Part shown: in pieces, positions 6,575 to 14,234 of the stretch | Layout of the letters: each line of letters opens with the position of its first letter | Position numbering within the stretch: the stretch's first letter is position 1 | Source: Eubacteriales bacterium | GTDB taxonomy: Bacteria > Bacillota > Clostridia > Peptostreptococcales > Anaerovoracaceae | Reading direction: 5' to 3' | NCBI GenBank assembly: GCA_028680875.1 | Contig: JAQUJQ010000010.1 | Location: 1 to 18,499, forward strand | DNA: 18,499 nucleotides | Notes under the pieces: generated by a model | The model's database searches: none | Seen by the model: only the letters and a program-made list of their open reading frames with translations | Told to the model about the DNA's origin: nothing | Program-made: the position numbers and the translations under genes

Positions 6575-7293
6575 AGCCGAATGATTCGTTCCGCTATATT
6601 GGAGAGATTCTTTTCTATATAGCTACCCTTGGCCAAAGCAATGGGTATCCCAATATTGGAAGATATATGTATGTTTTCATCATAAGGGATCATACCACAT
6701 ATAGGCGAGTGTAAATTTTCTGCAATCTGAGAAGGATCCGGCACCAGGCCTTTTCCATAAAGAGTTCTCATTACCTTGTTTAGTACCACAGCCCTTTTCT
6801 GAATATCCAATTCTCTTAAAGCTCCGTCAATCAAATCTGCGTCCCGGATTGCTGCATATTCAGGGACGGAAACAATGACAGTCCGATCTGCCGGTGCAGC
6901 GGCTAAGAGCATTCCCTCATCGATTCCGGCGGGTCCATCAACAATAATATAATCAAAAGATTCTTTAAGTTCCTCACAAAAATCCTTCATATCCGGAATG
7001 GTAATCTTGGTTTTCTTTCGGCTCTGGGGAGCTGAAATCAGATAGAGTTCAGGAAACCGTCTGTCCTTAACCAAAGCTTGGGACCTACGACAAACCCCAG
7101 ATAAGGCATCAGATAAATCATAGATGATGCGGTTCTCAAGTCCCAAACAAATGTCCATGCTTCGCAGGCCAATGTTCATATCTATCAAAACAACAGAGGC
7201 CCCTCTTCTGCTCAACACCGCTCCCAAATTTGCTGCAATTACTGTCTTTCCCACGCCGCCTTTTCCTGATGCAACCAATATGACTTCACCCAT
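6571..7293 (-). CDS. minD: MinD-family septum-site ATPase
   Basis: This 240-aa ParA/MinD ATPase has the deviant Walker A GKGGVGKT (10-17), then VVLIDMNIGLRSMDICLGLENR, a close match to the MinD signature, YDLSDALSG, and a Walker B-like YIIVDGPAGID in which the usual DCPAG has become DGPAG. By homology it binds the membrane in the ATP state and places division-site regulators. The C-terminus ends NIAERIIRL, a possible but unusual amphipathic helix without the usual basic Phe/Leu-rich ending. ATG 7291-7293 is chosen because AAGGAG sits 10 bases upstream; a GTG three codons earlier would be only 2 bases from it. minD is the last gene of the mre run, 37 bases after mrdA. No minC or minE is present here. 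Confidence 0.87.
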   Translation of the reverse strand: MGEVILVASGKGGVGKTVIAANLGAVLSRRGASVVLIDMNIGLRSMDICLGLENRIIYDLSDALSGVCRRSQALVKDRRFPELYLISAPQSRKKTKITIPDMKDFCEELKESFDYIIVDGPAGIDEGMLLAAAPADRTVIVSVPEYAAIRDADLIDGALRELDIQKRAVVLNKVMRTLYGKGLVPDPSQIAENLHSPICGMIPYDENIHISSNIGIPIALAKGSYIEKNLSNIAERIIRL

Positions 7294-7330
7294 TTTTTTC
7301 ACTGCTCCTTTTATTTCAGCTATGATAAGA

Positions 7331-10084
7331 TTATTGAGTCGTAACCGTATCTAAGCTATAATCTTTGTATATTTTATCTAATCCTAAATACTTACCAATG
7401 ATCTCCCTGGCTACCGGCCCGGCATATCCGCCGGTACCGCCTTGGAATAACAGAACCGCCACTGCAATCTGAGGGTCCTCTGCAGGGGCCATGGCTACAA
7501 ACCAGGCAAAGTTATCATAATCATCTTTGTAGGCATCCATGGATTTGATGGACACTCTTCCCCTGGAAAGATTGATGACTGCTTGTCTTGCTGCAGAACT
7601 TTGTGAGGTATAAACATCCGGATAATCTTGTAACAACCGATTCATCTCCGCCTCCACCTGATCCCAGCTTAGTGCAGAATTGATCCGTCTCAGATTAGTC
7701 TTTAGGTATTCCACTTCATCCGGTGGGTTCACTTTACCTGCCCGTTCTGCCGTCCCTGTCTTAGCAGCCACCTGAACCGGGAAATTGGCAAAAATAGCTC
7801 TGGCACTTCCTTTGGATCCGTGGGACACCCGTCTCATGCCTTCCGTAATATGCTTTAAATAATCTGGGTTTTTGATATCGATCCGTTTTCCTTCTTCTTT
7901 TTCAATTAGTCCCGTCCCTTCAATTGCACGTAATAAGCTGATTTTGTTCCGAATTCCTCCATTGCCGATGGTAGCAATATAGTTGGCCATTTGCAATGGA
8001 GTATAAGCGTTTTCACCTTGTCCGATCGAAATATTCAACTCATCTCCAAGAGTCCAAGTGGCTTGATTAAAATATGAAAATTTACATAGATCTGTTACGG
8101 TTTCAATCATGTTTTCTTTTACCCCTAGTGAAGGAAGTCGTTCCATTATAGTATTTCTACTGGGATTCTCCTCTGTCCAGCTGGTAATTGTTCCAATATT
8201 TTCCATCAATAATTCCTTGTTATCTATGATTTTATCCGTAAAATATATCTCTGCTCTACCGATCAGAACATTTTTTAAATATGTCTTGGTAGCCGCTATT
8301 TTTCTGGCCTCACTTGGAACAGCCACTACAGTTTCTGCTATTTCGATTCCGGTGGGCATACCAAGTCCATACTGTTCTGCATAGTGTGTGATCTTTTCAA
8401 TGTTCATTTCTTCCTTAAAGCCCATCGATTTTCCCTTATAGAAATCTCTGCCCACAGCCAGATCAAAGAAATAATAGTTACAGGAAACTTCAATTGCTTC
8501 ATATAGGTTGAGATAACCGTGATTACCCTTATACATATTCCAAAGAATACAGCCGTAAGTCCGATTGCCTACTTTGATGGCTCCGCCATCTCGCAACTTT
8601 TGTTTTGGATCCAATCCACTTTCCAATGCAGCGGTAGCAGTAACCATCTTAAAGATTGATCCGGGTTGAACTGCCGTTCTGGCTGCTACATTAAACAAGG
8701 GTAACGGCGATAGAGGATCCCTGGGGTTTGTCGATTGCAGGGAACTCCAGTCTTCACTGCTGATTCCGGTGGCAAAGAGATTTGGATCAAAAGCAGGTTC
8801 AGATGCCATAGCCAGTACATCTCCTGTCTTCACATCTATAGCAACCACAGCACCCACATTGGCATGTCGATAAGCTTTTCCATATTTATAATTTCCATAT
8901 ACACTTTCAAAAGTTCCGGCTGTCCGTATTTTCTCCAAAGCCTGAGCAAGAGCATCCTGAGCTGTTTTTTGCAAATCCAAATCCATGGTCACATAAATAT
9001 CATTTCCTTTTTTTGACTCAGTATTGCTAATAACACGAACGGGATCGCCATGTACATTAACCTCTACATTTTTTATACCGTCCTGTCCTTTTAAATAATC
9101 CTCAAAGGCTTTTTCAACACCGTCTTTGCCTATCATATCACTGGCACTGTATCCCTTTTCAAGATATCCCGCTTTTTCACTCTCTGAAATCTGCCCCAAA
9201 TACCCTAAGACATGTGCTCCTACCGTGCCATTGGGATAATATCGGAGTGATTCAGCCACCACCTCCACAGCTGTAAGCTGTGAACCTCTTTCCTCCAGAG
9301 TCACAATGGTTTTATCAGAAATATCCTTTGCAATGAAAGCAGGAATATAACTCATATATCCCTGGGCAGCCAACTGGTTTCTAACCACAATAATTTTTCT
9401 CGCATCTTCATCAGAAAGAAGCGGATCAATCTCGAAGAAATCACAAAGCGATCTAAAAGCTTCTTCCGCTGTTAATCCATTATCCAGGTAATATCGGCCC
9501 AAAAAACTCTCTTTATTCAAATCCTCCAGGAATTTCATTTTTTTTACGGAAATAGGTGGAAAAATGCTATAGACTGTCTGCAATTCTGTCTGAGCCTCAT
9601 ATTTATCCAAGCTATCATCAATATCATTTCTTCTGCAAATTTCCCCAAAGGCCTCCTCCGCCGTATAATTTATGGGCATATCCTGAGAAGCCAACCAGTC
9701 CTCAATGATTTTTTGATAAGTATAATAGAAGCTTCCGTCATCATCAATAATAATAGGTAAATTGTCATTGATTGTGTCCCCGTTTGTTTCCAGAATCTCC
9801 ACAACCTCTAATGCCTGTTTATTAATTTCCCCATTGTCTAAATTACTGTCAGAAAACTGTACAGTAAAACTGGGTCGATTGCCGGCCAAGAGACGGCCGT
9901 ACCGATCCAAAATTTTACCTCTTGGAGCTGATGTATAAACACTCTTGATGCTGATCGCTTTCGCCGCTTCGTCCCATTGGCTTCCCTCTACTACGGTAAG
10001 GCCAAAAAGCCTAAAGCCTAAAACAGCCATCAGTATAAGTATTGTAAACAGTATTTGATTGTTCCTAACTTTAATCCACTTCAT
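7331..10084 (-). CDS. mrdA: Penicillin-binding protein 2, elongasome transpeptidase
   Basis: This class B PBP cross-links peptidoglycan during elongation as partner of RodA. It has an N-terminal membrane anchor at about 11-30 and the RGKILDRYGRLLA dimerisation-domain motif at 55-67. The acyl-enzyme motif GSIFK has Ser476, the second motif is SCN (534-536) and the third is KTG (775-777). At 917 aa it is much longer than E. coli PBP2 (633 aa). The extra length lies in the N-terminal domain, where AEEAF recurs at 142-146 and 206-210, in about 590-675 before the SIGQG motif, and in about 785-855 after KTG. Long PBP2 forms are known in Clostridia, so these are probably lineage-specific insertions. 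ATG 10082-10084 has a modest AAAGG site at 5 bases. It follows mreD by 16 bases. Confidence 0.93.
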   Translation of the reverse strand: MKWIKVRNNQILFTILILMAVLGFRLFGLTVVEGSQWDEAAKAISIKSVYTSAPRGKILDRYGRLLAGNRPSFTVQFSDSNLDNGEINKQALEVVEILETNGDTINDNLPIIIDDDGSFYYTYQKIIEDWLASQDMPINYTAEEAFGEICRRNDIDDSLDKYEAQTELQTVYSIFPPISVKKMKFLEDLNKESFLGRYYLDNGLTAEEAFRSLCDFFEIDPLLSDEDARKIIVVRNQLAAQGYMSYIPAFIAKDISDKTIVTLEERGSQLTAVEVVAESLRYYPNGTVGAHVLGYLGQISESEKAGYLEKGYSASDMIGKDGVEKAFEDYLKGQDGIKNVEVNVHGDPVRVISNTESKKGNDIYVTMDLDLQKTAQDALAQALEKIRTAGTFESVYGNYKYGKAYRHANVGAVVAIDVKTGDVLAMASEPAFDPNLFATGISSEDWSSLQSTNPRDPLSPLPLFNVAARTAVQPGSIFKMVTATAALESGLDPKQKLRDGGAIKVGNRTYGCILWNMYKGNHGYLNLYEAIEVSCNYYFFDLAVGRDFYKGKSMGFKEEMNIEKITHYAEQYGLGMPTGIEIAETVVAVPSEARKIAATKTYLKNVLIGRAEIYFTDKIIDNKELLMENIGTITSWTEENPSRNTIMERLPSLGVKENMIETVTDLCKFSYFNQATWTLGDELNISIGQGENAYTPLQMANYIATIGNGGIRNKISLLRAIEGTGLIEKEEGKRIDIKNPDYLKHITEGMRRVSHGSKGSARAIFANFPVQVAAKTGTAERAGKVNPPDEVEYLKTNLRRINSALSWDQVEAEMNRLLQDYPDVYTSQSSAARQAVINLSRGRVSIKSMDAYKDDYDNFAWFVAMAPAEDPQIAVAVLLFQGGTGGYAGPVAREIIGKYLGLDKIYKDYSLDTVTTQ

Positions 10085-10100
10085 AGCAACCTTTTATCTC

Positions 10101-10619
10101 TTATTCGTAAGAATAGGGGTTTCCCTTGTAATATCTGTCCTGATTGAAACGAATGGCTTTTTTACCAATCAGCAGATAATAGACAACCATAATCAAAAAA
10201 TGATAGAAAACTAAAATCGGAATTTCTTTTATAATATATAAATAATGATATGTCCCGCCAAATATCGTAATAATTATCCAATACAATGTATAATAAAGGG
10301 TGGTACCGATTGCCGCAGCGAAAAATATAGTTAAAATACTTTCTCGATAGAGCAGACGTTTGATATAACCCATGATCAAAGCTACTATAAGATAACCGAT
10401 AGCGGACGGCCCAATAATCAATGAGAAATTTAAATCCTGCAATAGTCCAAACAAAATACCCAGTGCCATACCCTGATTGCCTCCATATAAAAAAGGAAAC
10501 AGAATCACCAGGCAAAGGACTAAGTTGGGAGAAACCCCAAACACACTAAAGTGCACCATCACCGTTGATTGAATTAAATAACCGATGAAAAAAAACAATA
10601 GGGCATATCGATACTTCAT
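10101..10619 (-). CDS. mreD: MreD, rod-shape-determining membrane protein
   Basis: This 172-aa, very hydrophobic protein has about five membrane helices. It starts MKYRYALLFF and ends in a basic, tyrosine-rich tail. Length, the GLLQDL-type motif near residue 60, and position between mreC and mrdA identify it; sequence conservation in MreD is low, so context carries much of the call. It acts with MreC to connect cytoplasmic MreB filaments to RodA and PBP2. The gene lies 11 bases after mreC and 16 before mrdA, so all are probably on one transcript. Confidence 0.88.
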   Translation of the reverse strand: MKYRYALLFFFIGYLIQSTVMVHFSVFGVSPNLVLCLVILFPFLYGGNQGMALGILFGLLQDLNFSLIIGPSAIGYLIVALIMGYIKRLLYRESILTIFFAAAIGTTLYYTLYWIIITIFGGTYHYLYIIKEIPILVFYHFLIMVVYYLLIGKKAIRFNQDRYYKGNPYSYE

Positions 10620-10630
10620 ATTATGATCCT

Positions 10631-11458
10631 TTACCGATCCGAAAGAATAACAGTGACCTTTTGAATGCTGGTGAATTCAACAGCCGGTTCCACTTCGACC
10701 GTCTGCAGGAGGGCATCCTTATCCTGTGAAACCTTACTGATTTTACCGATAGGGATGCCTTGTGGATACAGTTCCATACCGGAAGTAATCAAGACATCTC
10801 CTTCAATAACAGATGCGTCCACATCAAGCATATAGCCGGTTAACCCGCCTTTACCATCTCCGGTTAAAACACCCAGCAGATCAAGCTTCCTAAAAACCTG
10901 AAAGCTTACATCATTTTTCTCGTCTATGATAGAAATAACTTTTGACCACTTTGGACCTACATCAAGAATACGTCCGACCAGTCCTTTTGCATTGATTACA
11001 ATATCATCTTTATGAATACCTTTTTCGCTACCTGCATTAATTGTAAAAATACGATACCACTGTGAACCGTCCATTGCAACAACCGCTGCAGTAACATATT
11101 CTTGGTTTTCCGCAAAACTCTCATGATTCAAAGCTTCGTTAAGGTCCCTGAGTTCCGCCAATTCTTCCCGAGATAGAGCTTGTTTTATGACTTCACGTTT
11201 CAACTCAGCATTTTCATCCTCTAACGCCCGATTTTCAGCCATTACCCTCTTAAATAAAAACAAGCCCTTAACCGTATCGGCCAATCCGTTTCCCCCATCA
11301 GAAACAGGTTCCTGGATAAATACGTTAACCCTTTCGATTTGACTTCCTAACCAAGAATTGCTGCCCTGATGCAAATAAGAAACAACCGTCAAGGTAAACA
11401 ATAGAAACAAAACAATAGAAATGATGGTCAATCTAATATGTTCCCTATACCACTTCAT
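10631..11458 (-). CDS. mreC: MreC, rod-shape-determining protein
   Basis: This 275-aa protein has one N-terminal transmembrane helix (about 9-29), a coiled coil (about 66-108, FKRVMAENRALEDENAEL), and a C-terminal beta-barrel pair outside the membrane. Typical MreC signatures are INAGSEKGI near 140-148, GLVGRI (159-164), and GDVLITSG followed by YPQGIPIGKI (220-240). MreC is the extracytoplasmic scaffold that activates the PBP2-RodA pair. ATG 11456-11458 has AGGAGA 6 bases upstream, and only 10 bases separate it from mreB. Confidence 0.95.
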   Translation of the reverse strand: MKWYREHIRLTIISIVLFLLFTLTVVSYLHQGSNSWLGSQIERVNVFIQEPVSDGGNGLADTVKGLFLFKRVMAENRALEDENAELKREVIKQALSREELAELRDLNEALNHESFAENQEYVTAAVVAMDGSQWYRIFTINAGSEKGIHKDDIVINAKGLVGRILDVGPKWSKVISIIDEKNDVSFQVFRKLDLLGVLTGDGKGGLTGYMLDVDASVIEGDVLITSGMELYPQGIPIGKISKVSQDKDALLQTVEVEPAVEFTSIQKVTVILSDR

Positions 11459-11468
11459 AAACGGTCTC

Positions 11469-12509
11469 CTAATATTTTTTCTCTCTCATGGCATATCTTC
11501 TGATTTTACCGATTTCCTCCAGGCTCTTGCCGGTGCCCTCTGCTACAGCTTCCAATGCATTTTCAGCAATTGTCACCTTTAGTCCTGTTTGGCTTTCGAT
11601 CAAACGATCCAAGCCCTTAATAAAACTACCACCTCCGGATAAAATCATCCCGTTGCTGGAAATGTCAGCCGAAAGTTCGGGAGGTGCGCTTTCCAAAGTA
11701 TTCTTAATACCTTCAACAATAATACTGATTGGCTCTTCTAAGGCCTTAAGCATATCTGTAGAATCAATAGTTACAGATTTGGGCAAACCGGAAAGGACAT
11801 CTCGCCCCTTAGCTTCCATCGTCTCTCTGTCCTCCGGCGAAGAAACACTGGGGAAAATGCAGCCAACCGTCATTTTGATTTGTTCGGCAGTTTTATCGCC
11901 TATAAGAAGGTTATAGGTTTTCCGCATATAAGCTATAATTGCTTTATCCATTTCATCGCCCGCATGCCGCAATGAAATGCTGTTTACAATGCCTCCCAGA
12001 GCAATTATTGCAATGTCAGAAGTTCCACCCCCGATGTCAGCAATCATATGGCCTACAGGTTCGTCAACAAGGATTCCTACCCCAATAGCCGCTGCCATGG
12101 GTTCATCCAATATATAGACTTCCTTGGCTCCCATCTGCCGCACCACTTCTTCCACAGCCCTTTTTTCAACTCCGGTAACTCCGGAAGGGACCCCTACTAC
12201 AATACGTACCTTGGTTAAAAAGGATCTTTCTGGAATTACCTTACGAATAAACTCCTTTAGCATATTCTGGGTCATGATAAAATCTGAGATTACCCCATCT
12301 TGTAAAGGTCTGATAACCTGAATGTATTCCGGGGCTCGTCCAATCATTTCTTTAGCTGCTTTACCGACAGCCAATACCTGTTTTGTATTATCATCAACGG
12401 CTATGACCGAAGGTTCGTTAAGGACAATCCCCTTACTCTTAGTATATATAAGTGTATTTGCTGTACCCAGGTCAATTCCGATATCTAAAGTGAAAAAATT
12501 TAAACACAT
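11469..12509 (-). CDS. mreB: MreB, bacterial actin
   Basis: This 346-aa actin-like ATPase forms short filaments on the inner membrane face that guide wall synthesis. Visible motifs are phosphate-1 DIGIDLGTANTLIY (9-22), VGVPSGVT (105-112), ILDEPMAAAIG (133-143), phosphate-2 ADIGGGTSDIAI (157-168) and the adenosine motif LSGGGSFIKG (290-299). The hydrophobic N-terminus MCLNFF may help membrane binding, as in other Gram-positive MreB proteins. ATG 12507-12509 has AAAGGAG with 7-base spacing. It lies 29 bases after radC, the usual Firmicutes order. It could be one of several MreB paralogs such as Mbl, but linkage to mreCD favours MreB. Confidence 0.96.
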   Translation of the reverse strand: MCLNFFTLDIGIDLGTANTLIYTKSKGIVLNEPSVIAVDDNTKQVLAVGKAAKEMIGRAPEYIQVIRPLQDGVISDFIMTQNMLKEFIRKVIPERSFLTKVRIVVGVPSGVTGVEKRAVEEVVRQMGAKEVYILDEPMAAAIGVGILVDEPVGHMIADIGGGTSDIAIIALGGIVNSISLRHAGDEMDKAIIAYMRKTYNLLIGDKTAEQIKMTVGCIFPSVSSPEDRETMEAKGRDVLSGLPKSVTIDSTDMLKALEEPISIIVEGIKNTLESAPPELSADISSNGMILSGGGSFIKGLDRLIESQTGLKVTIAENALEAVAEGTGKSLEEIGKIRRYAMREKKY

Positions 12510-12538
12510 TCCGGGGCTCCTTTCATTTGTGCGTCTTT

Positions 12539-13285
12539 CTATTGTAACAACATTTTTTCCTTTAAACTAATATAAATACCATCACCGATGATTAGGTGGT
12601 CCAAAATCGGTATTCCAATCAAATCCCCTGCCTCTGCCAATCGCTTTGTAATTTCCAAATCATTTTGACTCGGCGTTGGATTCCCACTGGGATGATTATG
12701 TACTACGATGATGGCGGCAGCTCCTTTTTTCACAGCATTGCGAAAAACCTCTCTTGGGTGGACAATGGAACTGTTTAAATTACCGATAGAGATATCTTCA
12801 ATTGAAGTAATCTCATTTTTAACATTTAAGTAGAGCACCTTAAAAAATTCCTTTTTTAGGTACCTCATTTCCTCCATAAGTAAATTCGCCACATCACCGG
12901 GGGATCCTGCATGAAGACGTTTCTCCCGTGGATTCTGGGCAATCCGTTTTCCTAACTCAATGGCGGCAATAATTTGACAAGATTTTGCTACACCGATTCC
13001 CTCTACCCTTATCAGTTCCTCCGGGGTGCAATCGGCCAAATAGGAAACCCCTGACTCCTCCAAAGCTAGAATGCGGTTTGCCAATGTCAGGGCAGAGACA
13101 TCTTTGGTCCCCGTCCCGATCAATATAGCTAACAGCTCCCCATTTGAAAGGGATCCGGATCCATAGCGAATCATTTTTTCTCTGGGCCTTTCAGCAACAG
13201 GAAGCTCTTTGATGGTGATGTCGCCCTTTTTATACTTTTTATTCACTTTCTTGTTCCCCCTTAATGCACCTCCACCATCTTCCAT
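12539..13285 (-). CDS. radC: RadC family protein (JAB/MPN domain)
   Basis: This is a 248-aa RadC-type protein with an N-terminal helix-hairpin-helix region (LIRVEGIGVAKS, 91-102) and a C-terminal JAB1/MPN+ metalloprotease-like domain containing HNHPSGNPTPSQND (196-209), the zinc-binding motif. The name comes from an E. coli repair locus later shown not to be radC, and the true function is unsettled. It heads the mre cluster, as in Bacillus. The start is uncertain: ATG 13283-13285 has only a weak upstream GAG, whereas GTG at 13244-13246 has AAGGGGG 9 bases upstream and would give 235 aa beginning MNKKYKKGDITIKELP, close to usual family N-termini. No clear promoter was found upstream. Confidence 0.92.
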   Translation of the reverse strand: MEDGGGALRGNKKVNKKYKKGDITIKELPVAERPREKMIRYGSGSLSNGELLAILIGTGTKDVSALTLANRILALEESGVSYLADCTPEELIRVEGIGVAKSCQIIAAIELGKRIAQNPREKRLHAGSPGDVANLLMEEMRYLKKEFFKVLYLNVKNEITSIEDISIGNLNSSIVHPREVFRNAVKKGAAAIIVVHNHPSGNPTPSQNDLEITKRLAEAGDLIGIPILDHLIIGDGIYISLKEKMLLQ

Positions 13286-13390
13286 CTCTTTTATCCAAAG
13301 TACCCTATTAATAGTATCATTTTATTGTGGTAAACGAAAGGATAAATAAATATTCTTTTTGTGAAATAATTACTAATTGCGAAATTTTTA

Positions 13391-13427
13391 TCTGCGCCAG
13401 TCCCCATTTCAAAAGGACAGACACGAG
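13391..13427. repeat. Degenerate palindrome upstream of sigK
   Basis: CCAGTCCCC and AGGACAGACAC around a short A/T loop form an imperfect inverted repeat (the inner GTCC/GGAC pairs, with alternating mismatches outward). It resembles a decayed GGGGAC-type palindrome. It overlaps the candidate sigK promoter. Function is unknown. Confidence 0.25.
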
Positions 13428-13450
13428 ATCTCTTTTTTTTGCATATACTG
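13421..13450 (+). promoter_or_regulatory. Candidate mother-cell (sigma-K/sigma-E-like) promoter of sigK
   Basis: ACAC (13421-13424) is followed after 17 bases by CATATACTG (13442-13450). This is close to the sigma-K pattern AC / CATANNNTA (one mismatch in the -10), and CATATACT matches the sigma-E -10 CATACAHT at most positions. No sigma-E-type -35 is evident. sigK is under sigma-E and sigma-K control in B. subtilis, which makes the match reasonable but not proven. Confidence 0.33.
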
Positions 13451-13514
13451 CTAACATTAAATGAGCAGCGTGGAGTCTGCCCTCCCGCATGCTGAGAAAG
13501 GGGTAAAAACATAC

Positions 13515-14234
13515 ATGAGTTTGTCATTACTATTGGCATCGCTCTTGCTCAGCAATCCCTTGATTCTTCTGACTTCCTATGTGTCCATGGGCAACTCCTT
13601 TCCCCAACCCCTTAACGATGAAGAGGAGGCCCATTTTCTGACTCTACATGAACAGGGGGACCCGGCGGCCAAAAATGTCCTGGTCGAGCGTAATCTTCGA
13701 TTGGTAGCACATATTGTAAAGAAGTACAATAGCACGGGCAATAATCCGGATGACTTGATTTCCATCGGTACTATAGGACTCATAAAAGCCGTCAATACAT
13801 ATAATCGTGACAAGGAAGTCCGATTAGCAACCTATGCCGCCAAATGCATCGAAAACGAAATTCTGATGCATCTTCGCATGACTAAAAAGACACGGGTAGA
13901 AATTTCTCTAAACGACCCGATTGGAACCGACAAAGATGGCAATGAGATTAGTTTTAACGATATACTTGGTACAGATGCAGACGATATTCTAGAGCGTTTA
14001 AACACCAAAATGCAAGTAAAAAAACTTTACCGAGCCATACGCACTCTGCTGGCAGAACGAGAGCAAGTGGTTATTATCAAGCGTTTCGGTCTGGCAGGGG
14101 AAGCATGTAAAACGCAAAGAGAAGTTGCAGAAGATTTAGGAATCAGCCGTTCCTATGTTTCAAGAATAGAAAAGAAAGCAATCTCTAAACTCAAAGAAGC
14201 TTTTCCCGATGAAACATATTCTAATCAAAATTAA
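13515..14234 (+). CDS. sigK: RNA polymerase sporulation sigma factor sigma-K (pro-sigma-K)
   Basis: This 239-aa late mother-cell sigma factor carries a hydrophobic pro-sequence of about 21 residues (MSLSLLLASLLLSNPLILLT), then SYVSMGNSFPQPL, which lines up with the B. subtilis pro-sigma-K processing site (S/YV...FPQPL) cut by SpoIVFB. Region 2 contains NLRLVAHIVKKY and LISIGTIGLIKAV, then TYAAKCIENEILMHLR. The region 4.2 helix-turn-helix is TQREVAEDLGISRSYVSRIEKKA (200-222). ATG 13515-13517 is preferred: the upstream ATG at 13461 has no ribosome site, whereas AAAGGGG lies 11 bases before this one and the resulting length fits the family. The gene is continuous, with no skin-type interruption. 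Its 3' end overlaps the convergent PBP gene by 14 bases. Confidence 0.95.
   Translation: MSLSLLLASLLLSNPLILLTSYVSMGNSFPQPLNDEEEAHFLTLHEQGDPAAKNVLVERNLRLVAHIVKKYNSTGNNPDDLISIGTIGLIKAVNTYNRDKEVRLATYAAKCIENEILMHLRMTKKTRVEISLNDPIGTDKDGNEISFNDILGTDADDILERLNTKMQVKKLYRAIRTLLAEREQVVIIKRFGLAGEACKTQREVAEDLGISRSYVSRIEKKAISKLKEAFPDETYSNQN

Noticed and set aside
13461..13514. 18-codon upstream extension of sigK
   Set aside because: No ribosome site precedes that ATG, and a hydrophobic pro-sequence directly at the N-terminus matches the family only from the second ATG.
13291..13539. 82-codon minus-strand ORF in the radC-sigK gap
   Set aside because: It overlaps the sigK pro-sequence region, has no ribosome site, and its translation shows no coherent protein features.
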